The position numbers and the translations under genes are program-made. From contig JALHLM010000136.1 of NCBI GenBank assembly GCA_022844585.1, positions 1 to 12,326 on the forward strand: 12,326 nt of DNA, in the 5' to 3' direction. Source of the stretch: Pirellulales bacterium. GTDB taxonomy: Bacteria > Planctomycetota > Planctomycetia > Pirellulales > JALHLM01. Of the stretch, positions 5,989 through 12,326 are shown one piece after another (positions within the stretch are counted from its first letter, which is position 1; each line of letters opens with the position of its first letter). Under the pieces are notes generated by a model. That model was not told the origin of the DNA, did no database searches, and worked only from the letters and a program-made list of their open reading frames with translations.

Positions 5989-7410
5989 CTACCCAAACAG
6001 CTCCATTACCGGCTCGCCCAGCCCGTCTTTCGTTACGTAAAACGGCCGGCGTTCGATTTCGTAGCCGTGGTTGGCGGGGATACCGAGGGCGCGGTAGATC
6101 GTGGCGTGGAGGGCTTCGATCTGGATCGGGTTTTCGATTGTCTTGCAGGGGCGTTCGTCGGCGGTCTTGCCGTAGAGAAAGCCCTTTTTCACGCCGCCGC
6201 CGAACATCAGCACGCAGCCGGCGTCGGTGAAGTGGCGGTGCATGCCGTAGTATTTCAGTTCGTTAACGACGTCCGGCACTTCGACCTGGTCCTTCACCTG
6301 ATTGTCCGGCTTGCCTTCGGTCATCATGTCGCGGCTGAACTCGCTGGCCAGCACGACGAGCGTGCGATCGAGCAGCCCGCGGGCTTCCAGATCGAGAATC
6401 AACTGCGCGATCGGCGCATCGATCTCGGGCTTCAATTCCGACAGCCGCGTGTGGCCGTTGTCGTGCGTGTCCCAATGCTTGAACGGGATGTACTCGGTGG
6501 TGACTTCGATGAACCTGGCGCCGACCTCGACCAACCGCCGCGCGAGCAAACAGCCAAGCCCGAAGCGGCCGGTGTTGTATTTGTCGTAGCTCTCCTTCGG
6601 TTCCTCGCTTAAATCGAACGCTTTCGCCGCCGGCGAGCTGAGCAACCGGTACGCGTTGTCGACGCTCCGCTCCAGCGACTCGCGCTGGTAGTCGCTGCCA
6701 TGCTCGGCGACTGGGCTGCGCGCGATCAGCTTCTTGTAGGCCTCGTAGCGCGCTTTGAAGCGCTCCGCGCTCATGCCGCCCGGCGGACGAATCGCATTCA
6801 CGGCCTGGTCGGGATACGGCAGCAGGAAGGGGCCGTATTCGGTGCCGAGGAAGCCGGCCTGGTGGAAGGCTTTGAGCTCTTCCCCTTCGCCGACGTCGAA
6901 CCGCTGGCCGATATCGATGAAGGCCGGCACCACGGGATCGCGCGGACCGAGCGTCTTCGAGATCCACGCGCCGATATGGGGCGCCGCCACCGTCTGCGGC
7001 GGGGCGTAGCCGGTGTGCCAGTGATACTGATGGCGCGAGTGGAGGATGAAGCCGAGGTCGCCGGCGCGGTAGGAGCGAATCAACGTCCCGCGATCCATCA
7101 CCGCGGCCGTCTTTTCCAGCCCGGCCGAGAATTTGATGTTGTCCACCGCGGTGTCGATCGTGGGAAACGTGCTGAGAATGCGATTCGACTCGACGCCCGG
7201 CTCGAACGGCGTGTACCGCTTGGGATCAAACGTCTCCGTAGCGGCCATCCCGCCCCCCATCCACAACACAATCACCGCATCCGCCGTGGCGGGCAACAGC
7301 ACATCGGAAGTCAACTCCGCCCGCAACCCGCGCGGCGAACCGGCCGCCAAAGCGGACAGAGTCGCCGCGGAAGCCGTCTTCAAAAAGTCACGGCGAGTGG
7401 GAGTAGGCAT
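5989..7410 (-). CDS. DUF1501 family secreted protein (alkaline-phosphatase/sulfatase-like fold)
   Basis: The 473-residue protein has a twin-arginine-type leader (TPTRRDFLKTASAATLSALA, residues 3-22), indicating export of a folded protein. The mature part follows the DUF1501 pattern: VIVLWMGGGMAATETFDPK near the N-terminus, HWDTHDNGH in the middle, LVVLASEFSRD and later MFGGGVKKGFLYG. DUF1501 is a phylum-enriched family related to sulfatases and alkaline phosphatases, usually encoded beside a PSCyt1/DUF1549/DUF1553 gene; its substrate is not known. The frame is open to 7449, but that extension (FSVFRGQP) is the translated inverted repeat, so ATG 7410 is preferred; AAGGAA lies 7 bases upstream. 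Its usual partner gene lies upstream at 8066-10000, with a GxxExxY gene inserted between them. Confidence 0.9.
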   Translation of the reverse strand: MPTPTRRDFLKTASAATLSALAAGSPRGLRAELTSDVLLPATADAVIVLWMGGGMAATETFDPKRYTPFEPGVESNRILSTFPTIDTAVDNIKFSAGLEKTAAVMDRGTLIRSYRAGDLGFILHSRHQYHWHTGYAPPQTVAAPHIGAWISKTLGPRDPVVPAFIDIGQRFDVGEGEELKAFHQAGFLGTEYGPFLLPYPDQAVNAIRPPGGMSAERFKARYEAYKKLIARSPVAEHGSDYQRESLERSVDNAYRLLSSPAAKAFDLSEEPKESYDKYNTGRFGLGCLLARRLVEVGARFIEVTTEYIPFKHWDTHDNGHTRLSELKPEIDAPIAQLILDLEARGLLDRTLVVLASEFSRDMMTEGKPDNQVKDQVEVPDVVNELKYYGMHRHFTDAGCVLMFGGGVKKGFLYGKTADERPCKTIENPIQIEALHATIYRALGIPANHGYEIERRPFYVTKDGLGEPVMELFG

Positions 7411-7423
7411 CGTGAAGTTCCTT

Positions 7424-7451
7424 GGTTGCCCGCGAAACACGCTGAACACGC
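7424..7451. repeat. 28-bp inverted repeat, left arm around the GxxExxY gene
   Basis: The bases 7424-7451 (starting ggttgcccgcgaaacacgc) are the perfect reverse complement of 8037-8064. The arm ends 14 bp before the DUF1501 start codon in the direction of transcription. Translated on the minus strand it reads FSVFRGQP. Confidence 0.9.
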
Positions 7452-7494
7452 GGAAAAAGGAGAGGAAGGTGGGTGGTGGATAAGAAAGACGCGA

Positions 7495-7953
7495 CTACTC
7501 GGGCAATGGAGGCGAAAATGAGGTTGCCGCGCCGAGTTGGTTGGTCCTTGCGGTCTTGGTCAATGCGATGCGCTCGTGCTCCAGTTTCGGGTAGTGTCCA
7601 AAGTCCAATAGCAGACCAAGCTGCATGTTTGTCGCATGAAGATAGTTCAGTAGTTGGGCCCGATGCTCATCCGCAATGTTCGAAAGCGCCTTCAATTCCA
7701 GCACGATTTTACCATAGCAAATCAAATCCGGCTGATAACCATGCTTCAAAATTCGGTCGCGATATGTCAGCCTCAATGCAGGTTTCGGAGCGTAGTGAAT
7801 CCGTAGGTGATCAAGTTCGATTTCGAGGCATTCTTGGTATACGGCTTCAAGGAATCCGCACCCCATTGTCTTGTAAACTTCGAAGCAAGCCCCCAGAATT
7901 GCGTACGACTCGTCTTTGTAGATGAGTTCCGCCCTCTCCCCATGCAACGTCAT
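7495..7953 (-). CDS. GxxExxY family protein, PD-(D/E)XK nuclease-like
   Basis: The 152-residue protein has the family-naming motif GFLEAVY (residues 33-39, counted from ATG 7953). It also shows a PD-(D/E)XK-like set: the Glu of that motif, Asp76 in YQPDLI, ELK at 86-88 and Gln100 in QLLNYL. The end, LLLDFGHYPKLEHERI, is typical, with about 20 extra C-terminal residues. Cellular role is unknown; a nuclease is inferred from the motif layout. The open frame continues upstream to a TTG at 7989, but ATG 7953 is a better fit to family starts and has AGAGAGG about 10-11 bases upstream. It is enclosed by inverted repeats and sits between two secreted-protein genes with no obvious functional link to it. 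Confidence 0.82.
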   Translation of the reverse strand: MTLHGERAELIYKDESYAILGACFEVYKTMGCGFLEAVYQECLEIELDHLRIHYAPKPALRLTYRDRILKHGYQPDLICYGKIVLELKALSNIADEHRAQLLNYLHATNMQLGLLLDFGHYPKLEHERIALTKTARTNQLGAATSFSPPLPE

Positions 7954-8036
7954 TTCAGCGACACCTCTCTTAATTGACCTGATTTCCAATCCGGATTTGC
8001 TGTACCACAGTTTCGTCTCCTTCCGTTCGTTCTTCG

Positions 8037-8064
8037 GCGTGTTCAGCGTGTTTCGCGGGCAACC
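8037..8064. repeat. 28-bp inverted repeat, right arm around the GxxExxY gene
   Basis: This is the perfect reverse complement of 7424-7451. It stops one base before the stop codon of the PSCyt1/DUF1553 gene (8066-8068). If it marks an insertion end, the insertion fell immediately after that gene without damaging it. Confidence 0.9.
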
Positions 8065-8065
8065 A

Positions 8066-10000
8066 TCAGTATACCAATTGAAACTCCGGCGACATGATGA
8101 TTGACCAGAGTAGATCCTGGATACCTTCCGCGGTGGCTGCCGGGCCGATGAGGGTTTCCGCGTCGGCTTGTTCTTCCGGTCGTGGGTCGCGGCCGAGGGC
8201 TTCGCGGTAGAGGCTTTGCACGAGTTGATCGCGTTCTACGCCTTGCGATTGCCAGTACGCGCCGCCTTTCGCGAGTTGATCCGCGAGCGTCTGGCCGTTG
8301 GTGAGTTCCAGCGCTTCGAGCGTGGTCGCCGTTTGCGGGCGCGAGGTGACGACCTGTTCGCGGTTGGGGCGGCCCATCGCGGTCACGAGCGGATTCGATA
8401 CCTTGAGTGCCGCGCGCACGCCGACGTCCTTCACCGCGGGCTCGCCACCGACTTGCGGCAATTCGACGTCCGCCTTTTCCGGCCAGTGATGGGTGATCTG
8501 TGAGAGCGCGTCGGAGAACTGCTCCGCGGTGAGGCGCTTCACCACCGGCCCATGGAAGATAAACGTCTCCGCGTCGCGATCGCCGCGATCGACGGCCGGC
8601 ATCTGATAGGCGCGTGAGGTGAGGATCAATCCCAGCGTGTGTGTGAGATCGTAGCCGTGCTCGGCGAGGTCGACGGCGAGCCAATCCAAGAGGTCGGCGT
8701 TCCAGGGCGTGTTGTCCATGTCGTCGACCGGCTCGATGATGCCGCGGCCCAGGAACTTGCCCCAGAGCCGATTGACGATTGTCCGCGCGAGCCGGCCGTT
8801 CTGTTCGTGCGTCAGCAGATCGGCGAGTTGCTGTAAGCGCATTTCGCGGTTTCCCTGGCTGTCGATCGTGCCAAGCTCCGGATAAAGAAACTTCAGCGGC
8901 GCGTACTCCCCCTTGGGTTGATCACAGCGATGGACTTCGAGCTGACTCTCGGCGAAGACGCCAGCGAGTCCGTACGCGTCGTGGAGCGTCCAATCGTTGA
9001 TGAAGCTATCGTGGCACGAAGCGCATTTGAGATTCACGCCCAGGAACACCTGCGAGACATTCTGCGCCGCCTGCATCTCGGGCACCTGGCTGGCGTTGAC
9101 CACGCCGCGCCAGGTGATGCCCTTGATGAACCCTTCGGCGCCGGGCGCTCCGGTGACCAACTCGCGGACGAATTGATGGTACGGCTTGTTTTCGCCGAGC
9201 GCCGTGAACAGCCACTGCGAAACCTGCTGACGGCCGCCATCGATGTAACCAGTGCCTTGGTAATCGTTGCGAAGCGCGTCGTTCCAGAAACTGAGCCAGT
9301 GCGTGGCGTATTGCTTTCGATCAGCCAATAGCCGCTCGACCAGCATCGCTCGCTTGCCCGGCGCGGAATCCGCGCAGAACGCATTCAAATCCTCCGGCGA
9401 AGGCAACAGGCCGATCACGTCGAGATATGCGCGGCGGGCGAAAGTGCGATCGTCTACCTGCTCGGTCGACGAATGGCCGCTGGCGGCGAGATACGGCGCG
9501 AGCAAACGATCGATCGGATGTTCGCTGCCCGCCGATTCCGCCGACGGCAATTCCGGCTTGCGCGGTTTCAACTCCGCGGGAACATACTTCGGGCGAATGA
9601 CAAAACCTTCTTCCCATTTCAAACCCTGGTCGATCCACGCCCGCAGAATGCCGACCTGTGCGGCGGTGAGCTTCGGCCCCTTGGCCGGCATCACGCGATC
9701 CGGGTCTTGCTGGGCGACGAGGTGAATCAACAGGCTCTCGGCGCTGTTGCCTTCAACGACCGACGGCCCGGAATCGCCGCCGGCCAGGACCGATTCGCGC
9801 GTACTGACCTGATACCCGCCGTCGTCGTTCTTCCCGGCATGACAGGCGACGCAACTACCGAGCAAAATCGGCGCGACGTCCTTGTGGAAATCGATCTGCC
9901 GCTCCACGGCCGGAGGCAAGGCCGGGGTTTCATCCGCCCGAGACGGGATCGCCAAACCGCCGATCAACAGCAGGCAAATCAGCAAGCGCGAACCAGTCAT
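8066..10000 (-). CDS. Secreted PSCyt1 / DUF1549 / DUF1553 domain protein
   Basis: The 644-residue protein starts with a signal peptide (about 1-22, MTGSRLLICLLLIGGLAIPS). Next is a planctomycete-type cytochrome c domain with haem site CVACH (50-54) and likely axial Met104 in RVMPAKGP. DUF1549 (about 160-360) contains HPIDRLL, FARRAYLDVIGLLPSPEDL and a second CxxCH, CASCH (326-330). DUF1553 (about 385-644) contains IVNRLWGKFLGRGIIEPVDD (408-427) and LTAEQFSDAL. These proteins are exported, and in this phylum are linked, mostly by genome context, to breakdown of complex substrates alongside DUF1501 partners; the reaction is unknown. The ATG at 10000 has GGAG 9 bases upstream. Length is on the short side for the three-domain family. 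Confidence 0.93.
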   Translation of the reverse strand: MTGSRLLICLLLIGGLAIPSRADETPALPPAVERQIDFHKDVAPILLGSCVACHAGKNDDGGYQVSTRESVLAGGDSGPSVVEGNSAESLLIHLVAQQDPDRVMPAKGPKLTAAQVGILRAWIDQGLKWEEGFVIRPKYVPAELKPRKPELPSAESAGSEHPIDRLLAPYLAASGHSSTEQVDDRTFARRAYLDVIGLLPSPEDLNAFCADSAPGKRAMLVERLLADRKQYATHWLSFWNDALRNDYQGTGYIDGGRQQVSQWLFTALGENKPYHQFVRELVTGAPGAEGFIKGITWRGVVNASQVPEMQAAQNVSQVFLGVNLKCASCHDSFINDWTLHDAYGLAGVFAESQLEVHRCDQPKGEYAPLKFLYPELGTIDSQGNREMRLQQLADLLTHEQNGRLARTIVNRLWGKFLGRGIIEPVDDMDNTPWNADLLDWLAVDLAEHGYDLTHTLGLILTSRAYQMPAVDRGDRDAETFIFHGPVVKRLTAEQFSDALSQITHHWPEKADVELPQVGGEPAVKDVGVRAALKVSNPLVTAMGRPNREQVVTSRPQTATTLEALELTNGQTLADQLAKGGAYWQSQGVERDQLVQSLYREALGRDPRPEEQADAETLIGPAATAEGIQDLLWSIIMSPEFQLVY

Positions 10001-10097
10001 CGCGGGCGTCTCCAGAAGCGGACAGGCGGGGCGGCGGGCAGGGCCAAGCAGCCACTATCATCGACGACGCCGGACGTCGGTTCAAGTGCCGCCCGCC
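10001..10097 (-). promoter_or_regulatory. Leader of the PSCyt1/DUF1501 operon
   Basis: These are 97 non-coding bases between a palindromic element and the PSCyt1 gene. They contain its GGAG ribosome site and presumably its promoter if the element upstream blocks read-through from manC. I cannot point to a convincing -35/-10 pair. Together with the element at 10098-10293 this accounts for the 317-bp gap after manC. Confidence 0.35.
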
Positions 10098-10293
10098 GTA
10101 GGTCAGGCACCGCCGCCGAAGCCAAGCATCACCGCAGCACACCTAACTCCGCCACGTCCTAAGTTGCGATTCCAGGCGTGCCTGACGGGAGCGACGTCGA
10201 TTCCGTCAGGCACGCCTGGTGCGAATTCCTGGACATGACCGCATTCTGCATTATCGCGACGATTTTGACTTCGTCGGCGGTGCCCTGACCTAC
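10098..10293. repeat. 196-bp GTAG-bounded double-palindrome element, copy 3 (after manC)
   Basis: It shares the layout of the copies at 2107 and 3157: ends gtaggtcaggcaccgc (10098-10113) and its complement with one inserted C (10277-10293), inner pair gtgcctgac (10178-10186) and gtcaggcac (10205-10213). The inner hairpin is extended to a perfect 17-bp stem (10172-10188 with 10203-10219). The rest is strongly diverged. It begins 24 bp after the manC stop and has the same orientation relative to the neighbouring gene as the other two copies. Confidence 0.83.
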
Positions 10294-10317
10294 GACGGAG
10301 TGCCACGACAACGGAGA

Positions 10318-11400
10318 TTACAGATACTCCTTCCAGCCGCGTTCTTCCATGATCTTCACGATCTTGCGGATGGATTCCTCGTCGTGTTTGTTGGCTACCA
10401 GCGTAGCGTCGGGCGTGTGGACAATCAGGCAGTCTTTCAGGCCGAGGGTGACGATCAGGTGATTGTCCGGGCCGCGGACGATCGTGCCTTGCGTGTTGAT
10501 GCCGAGGTGTTTACCAGCGACGGTGTTGCCGTCGGCGTCGGACGGGAGCAATCGCGCAATCGCTTGCCAACTGCCGACGTCGTCCCAGGAATACGGCGCT
10601 TCGACAACGGCGATGTCGGTCGCGTGTTCCATCACGGCGTAGTCGATCGAGATGCCTTTGATCGCGGCGAATTCTCGCTCCAGCGTGGCCTCGTACTTGG
10701 CGGTGCCGAAGGTGTCGACAATGGCCTTTAGATGCGCGAACATCTCTGGTTGGCGGCGCTGCAACTCGTCGGCGATGGTGCGGGCTTTCCAGACGAAGAT
10801 GCCGGAGTTCCAATAGAACGTGCCGGCGGCCAGGAATTCCTCCGCCAGCTTGGCGTTCGGCTTCTCGCGGAATTTCTTCACGCGGAATGCCGGGGCTTCG
10901 CCTGAGGCGATGGAGAGCGCTTCGCCGCGCTCGATGTAGCCAAAGCTTTCGGCCGGGTACGTCGGCTTGATGCCGAACGTGACGATACGGCCCGGCTGGG
11001 CGTCGACCAACCGCGCGGCTTGTTTCACCGCGGCCTGATAAACGTCGATCGGGCCGATGACATGGTCGGACGGCATCACCGCCATCGTGGCGTCTGGGTC
11101 GCGGGTTGCCAGCAGCAGCGCCGCCAGGCCAATGCAGGGCGCGGTATCGCGCTTACATGGCTCGCGGATGATGGAGCTCGCCGGCAGCGACGGCAATTGC
11201 GCTGCGATCGCGTCGGCTTGCTGGGCGTTGGTGAGGATCAGCATTTGATCCGCTGGCGCGAGACCCAGGAGACGGTCGACCGTCGCCTGGATCATCGTCC
11301 GATCGCCCACCAGGGGCAGCAGTTGTTTCGGGCGCAGGTGCCGACTTTCCGGCCAGAATCGGGTGCCGGAACCTCCGGCCATGATCACGGGATAAAGCAT
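10318..11400 (-). CDS. manC: Mannose-1-phosphate guanylyltransferase
   Basis: Makes GDP-mannose from GTP and mannose-1-phosphate for polysaccharide and glycoconjugate synthesis in the cytoplasm. The 360-residue protein has the nucleotidyltransferase signature MAGGSGTRFWPESR (7-20), the KQLLPL lysine (25-30) and REPCKRDTAPCIGLAA (79-94). It continues with PSDH (110-113), FGYIERG (153-159), FREKP (178-182), WNSGIF (197-202), DYAVMEHA (253-260) and WDDVGSW (272-278). It has the guanylyltransferase part only; the C-terminal cupin-type isomerase domain of long ManC/AlgA proteins is absent. The ATG at 11400 has AAGGAG 9 bases upstream. The frame stays open to 12120, but that stretch is antisense to the next gene and has no ManC similarity. 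Confidence 0.94.
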   Translation of the reverse strand: MLYPVIMAGGSGTRFWPESRHLRPKQLLPLVGDRTMIQATVDRLLGLAPADQMLILTNAQQADAIAAQLPSLPASSIIREPCKRDTAPCIGLAALLLATRDPDATMAVMPSDHVIGPIDVYQAAVKQAARLVDAQPGRIVTFGIKPTYPAESFGYIERGEALSIASGEAPAFRVKKFREKPNAKLAEEFLAAGTFYWNSGIFVWKARTIADELQRRQPEMFAHLKAIVDTFGTAKYEATLEREFAAIKGISIDYAVMEHATDIAVVEAPYSWDDVGSWQAIARLLPSDADGNTVAGKHLGINTQGTIVRGPDNHLIVTLGLKDCLIVHTPDATLVANKHDEESIRKIVKIMEERGWKEYL

Positions 11401-11561
11401 GCGTGGCAGCTCCTTGCTGTGCGTCTGGATTCCCGTGGGCGCTGTGGCAGTTTGCGGTTTATGGCGGGTTCTGGCAAGGGAGGGCCACGCGCGGCGTTGA
11501 CCGGAGCGAGCGAGGCAGCTAAAGTTCGCCCCCGAAATCTCTTCCGCCGAGGAGCCGGCCG
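11401..11561. promoter_or_regulatory. Divergent promoter region between manC and the receiver-like gene
   Basis: These 161 non-coding bases separate two divergently read genes, so both promoters should be here. Ribosome sites for both are clear (AAGGAG for manC, GAGGAG for the plus-strand gene). No operator-like palindrome or riboswitch is visible. Confidence 0.45.
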
Positions 11562-12326
11562 ATGCCGACCTACTCACCGTCGCAAATCCCATCGCCAGCG
11601 CGCGGCGGCTGGGGCTCGCTGCCCAGCACGCTGCGAGTGTTGCACATCGCGCCGGAAGGCCGCGCTGACGCCTGGCTGGCCGAGGCTTTTGCGGCGGACA
11701 ATGCCGTCGACGTGAAACTGACCGAAATCGCCGGCGCGGCGGCCGGCCTGGAACAATTGAACGTCGCCACGTTCGACGCAGTGCTGGTGACGCACCTGGA
11801 GGGCGTGCAGGACGCCTTGGCAATCGTGGAAGGCATCCGCGGCGCTGGCGGCGACGAGGCGCTGGTGATTCTCGGCGCGCAACCGGAACTGGAGATGGCG
11901 CCGCTGAGTTTCGAAGTCGGCGCCGACGCTTATTTGTCGCAGCGCACCACGTCGACGCGCGGACTGCTCTGGACCTTGACCAAGGCGGTCGAGCGCTGCC
12001 ATATGGTGCGCGAGAATCGCCGCCTATCGCAATTGGAACGCTCACGGCTGGAGCGCGAGCACCACGAGGCGGAGCATGTGCTTTGCGAGCAACGAGCCTT
12101 GGTGCGCGACCTGGAATCACTGCATCGTCGCTGCGAGGAAGGGACGGAGGAGTCCGAGGCGGTCACTTCCGCGAGCGCCGAGTTGGCTTCGCGCAACACG
12201 CTGCCGGACGCGCAGCACGACTTACCGGCGCCGCTCGTGGCGCATTATCGCGAATTGCTGCGCACCCACGTGATCATGGGCTCCGGCAACCTGGCGGAAG
12301 AAATGCGGTTGCTGGCCGAACTTCTG
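11562..12326 (+). CDS. Degenerate receiver-domain (response-regulator-like) protein with coiled coil; 3' end outside window
   Basis: 255 residues are visible from ATG 11562 (GAGGAG 7 bases upstream) to the window edge with no stop. Residues 24-145 resemble a CheY-like receiver: TLRVLHIA, FDAVLVTHLEG (71-81), LVILGA (101-106) and FEVGADAYL (117-125). The phospho-acceptor Asp position reads Thr77, the acidic pocket after strand 1 reads APE, and the usual Lys after the fifth strand is absent. This should not accept phosphate in the normal way. Residues 142-195 are charged and coiled-coil-prone. After a linker comes HYRELLRTHVIMGSGNLAEE (228-247), the start of a further domain that I cannot name. 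It may be a signalling scaffold or pseudo-receiver; the partner is unknown. Confidence 0.72.
   Translation, partial: MPTYSPSQIPSPARGGWGSLPSTLRVLHIAPEGRADAWLAEAFAADNAVDVKLTEIAGAAAGLEQLNVATFDAVLVTHLEGVQDALAIVEGIRGAGGDEALVILGAQPELEMAPLSFEVGADAYLSQRTTSTRGLLWTLTKAVERCHMVRENRRLSQLERSRLEREHHEAEHVLCEQRALVRDLESLHRRCEEGTEESEAVTSASAELASRNTLPDAQHDLPAPLVAHYRELLRTHVIMGSGNLAEEMRLLAELL

Larger units (their letters stand above)
7424..8064 (-). mobile_element. Putative inserted GxxExxY unit bounded by inverted repeats
   Basis: This 641-bp segment contains one gene and is bounded by perfect 28-bp inverted repeats, with loosely similar purine-rich sequence just inside both arms. It lies exactly between two genes that normally form a pair and in the same orientation as they do. 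By eye its coding part is lower in GC than either neighbour. No transposase is encoded, so any mobility would need an enzyme supplied from elsewhere. Confidence 0.55.

Noticed and set aside
6700..7521. Long plus-strand frame opposite DUF1501
   Set aside because: Antisense to a gene with clear domain landmarks, and its composition is that of a shadow frame.
9473..10162. 229-codon plus-strand frame opposite the PSCyt1 N-terminus
   Set aside because: Antisense to the signal peptide and haem-site region; low-complexity Arg/Gln-rich translation with no domain.
11401..12120. Upstream extension of the manC frame by 240 codons
   Set aside because: It is antisense to the plus-strand receiver-like gene, is Arg/Pro/Ala-rich, and manC has a good ribosome site and a canonical family start at 11400.
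1..12326. tRNA, rRNA or riboswitch genes
   Set aside because: Intergenic regions are short and accounted for by repeats and leaders; I saw no cloverleaf, rRNA or riboswitch signature.

Overview
The window looks like chromosome from a planctomycete (Planctomycetota, probably Pirellulales). The main evidence is the gene pair PSCyt1/DUF1549/DUF1553 (secreted c-type-cytochrome-like protein) followed by DUF1501 (Tat-type leader), a combination characteristic of that phylum. High GC, long spurious antisense ORFs and abundant small palindromic repeats fit. All taxonomy and function here come from reading the sequence by eye; no database search was run.

Region 1 (1-4250, minus strand) is a lipid and envelope block read in the order mlaE, mlaF, mlaD, psd. 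It holds an MCE-type lipid ABC transporter (permease, ATPase, membrane-anchored MCE protein), then a phosphatidylserine decarboxylase that runs off the left edge. No mlaA, mlaB or mlaC is present. Both gaps inside the transporter operon are filled by copies of one 199-bp palindromic element, and a third copy lies at 10098-10293. Each copy starts a few bases after the stop codon of a minus-strand gene.

Region 2 (about 4250-5960, plus strand) is an accessory island. A GIY-YIG/T5orf172-type nuclease-like gene with homing-endonuclease-associated repeats is followed after 8 bp by an IS200-like Y1/HUH transposase of the RAYT kind. The two genes are bracketed by 104-bp copies, in opposite orientation, of an element built from two inverted REP-like hairpins, each preceded by CTAG. 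This looks like a self-contained REP/RAYT unit carrying an extra nuclease gene, and it is the best candidate for an undescribed system here.

Region 3 (5989-10000, minus strand) is the PSCyt1/DUF1549/DUF1553 gene and its DUF1501 partner. A GxxExxY family (PD-(D/E)XK-like) gene sits between them, enclosed by perfect 28-bp inverted repeats that begin 2 bp from one gene's stop and end 14 bp from the next gene's start. This looks like a neat insertion into an operon gap.

Region 4 (10318-12326) has a mannose-1-phosphate guanylyltransferase gene on the minus strand. Divergent from it, on the plus strand and running off the right edge, is a gene for a degenerate receiver-domain protein. The theme of the window is ordinary envelope and catabolic genes whose intergenic gaps are colonised by at least three different families of inverted-repeat element.
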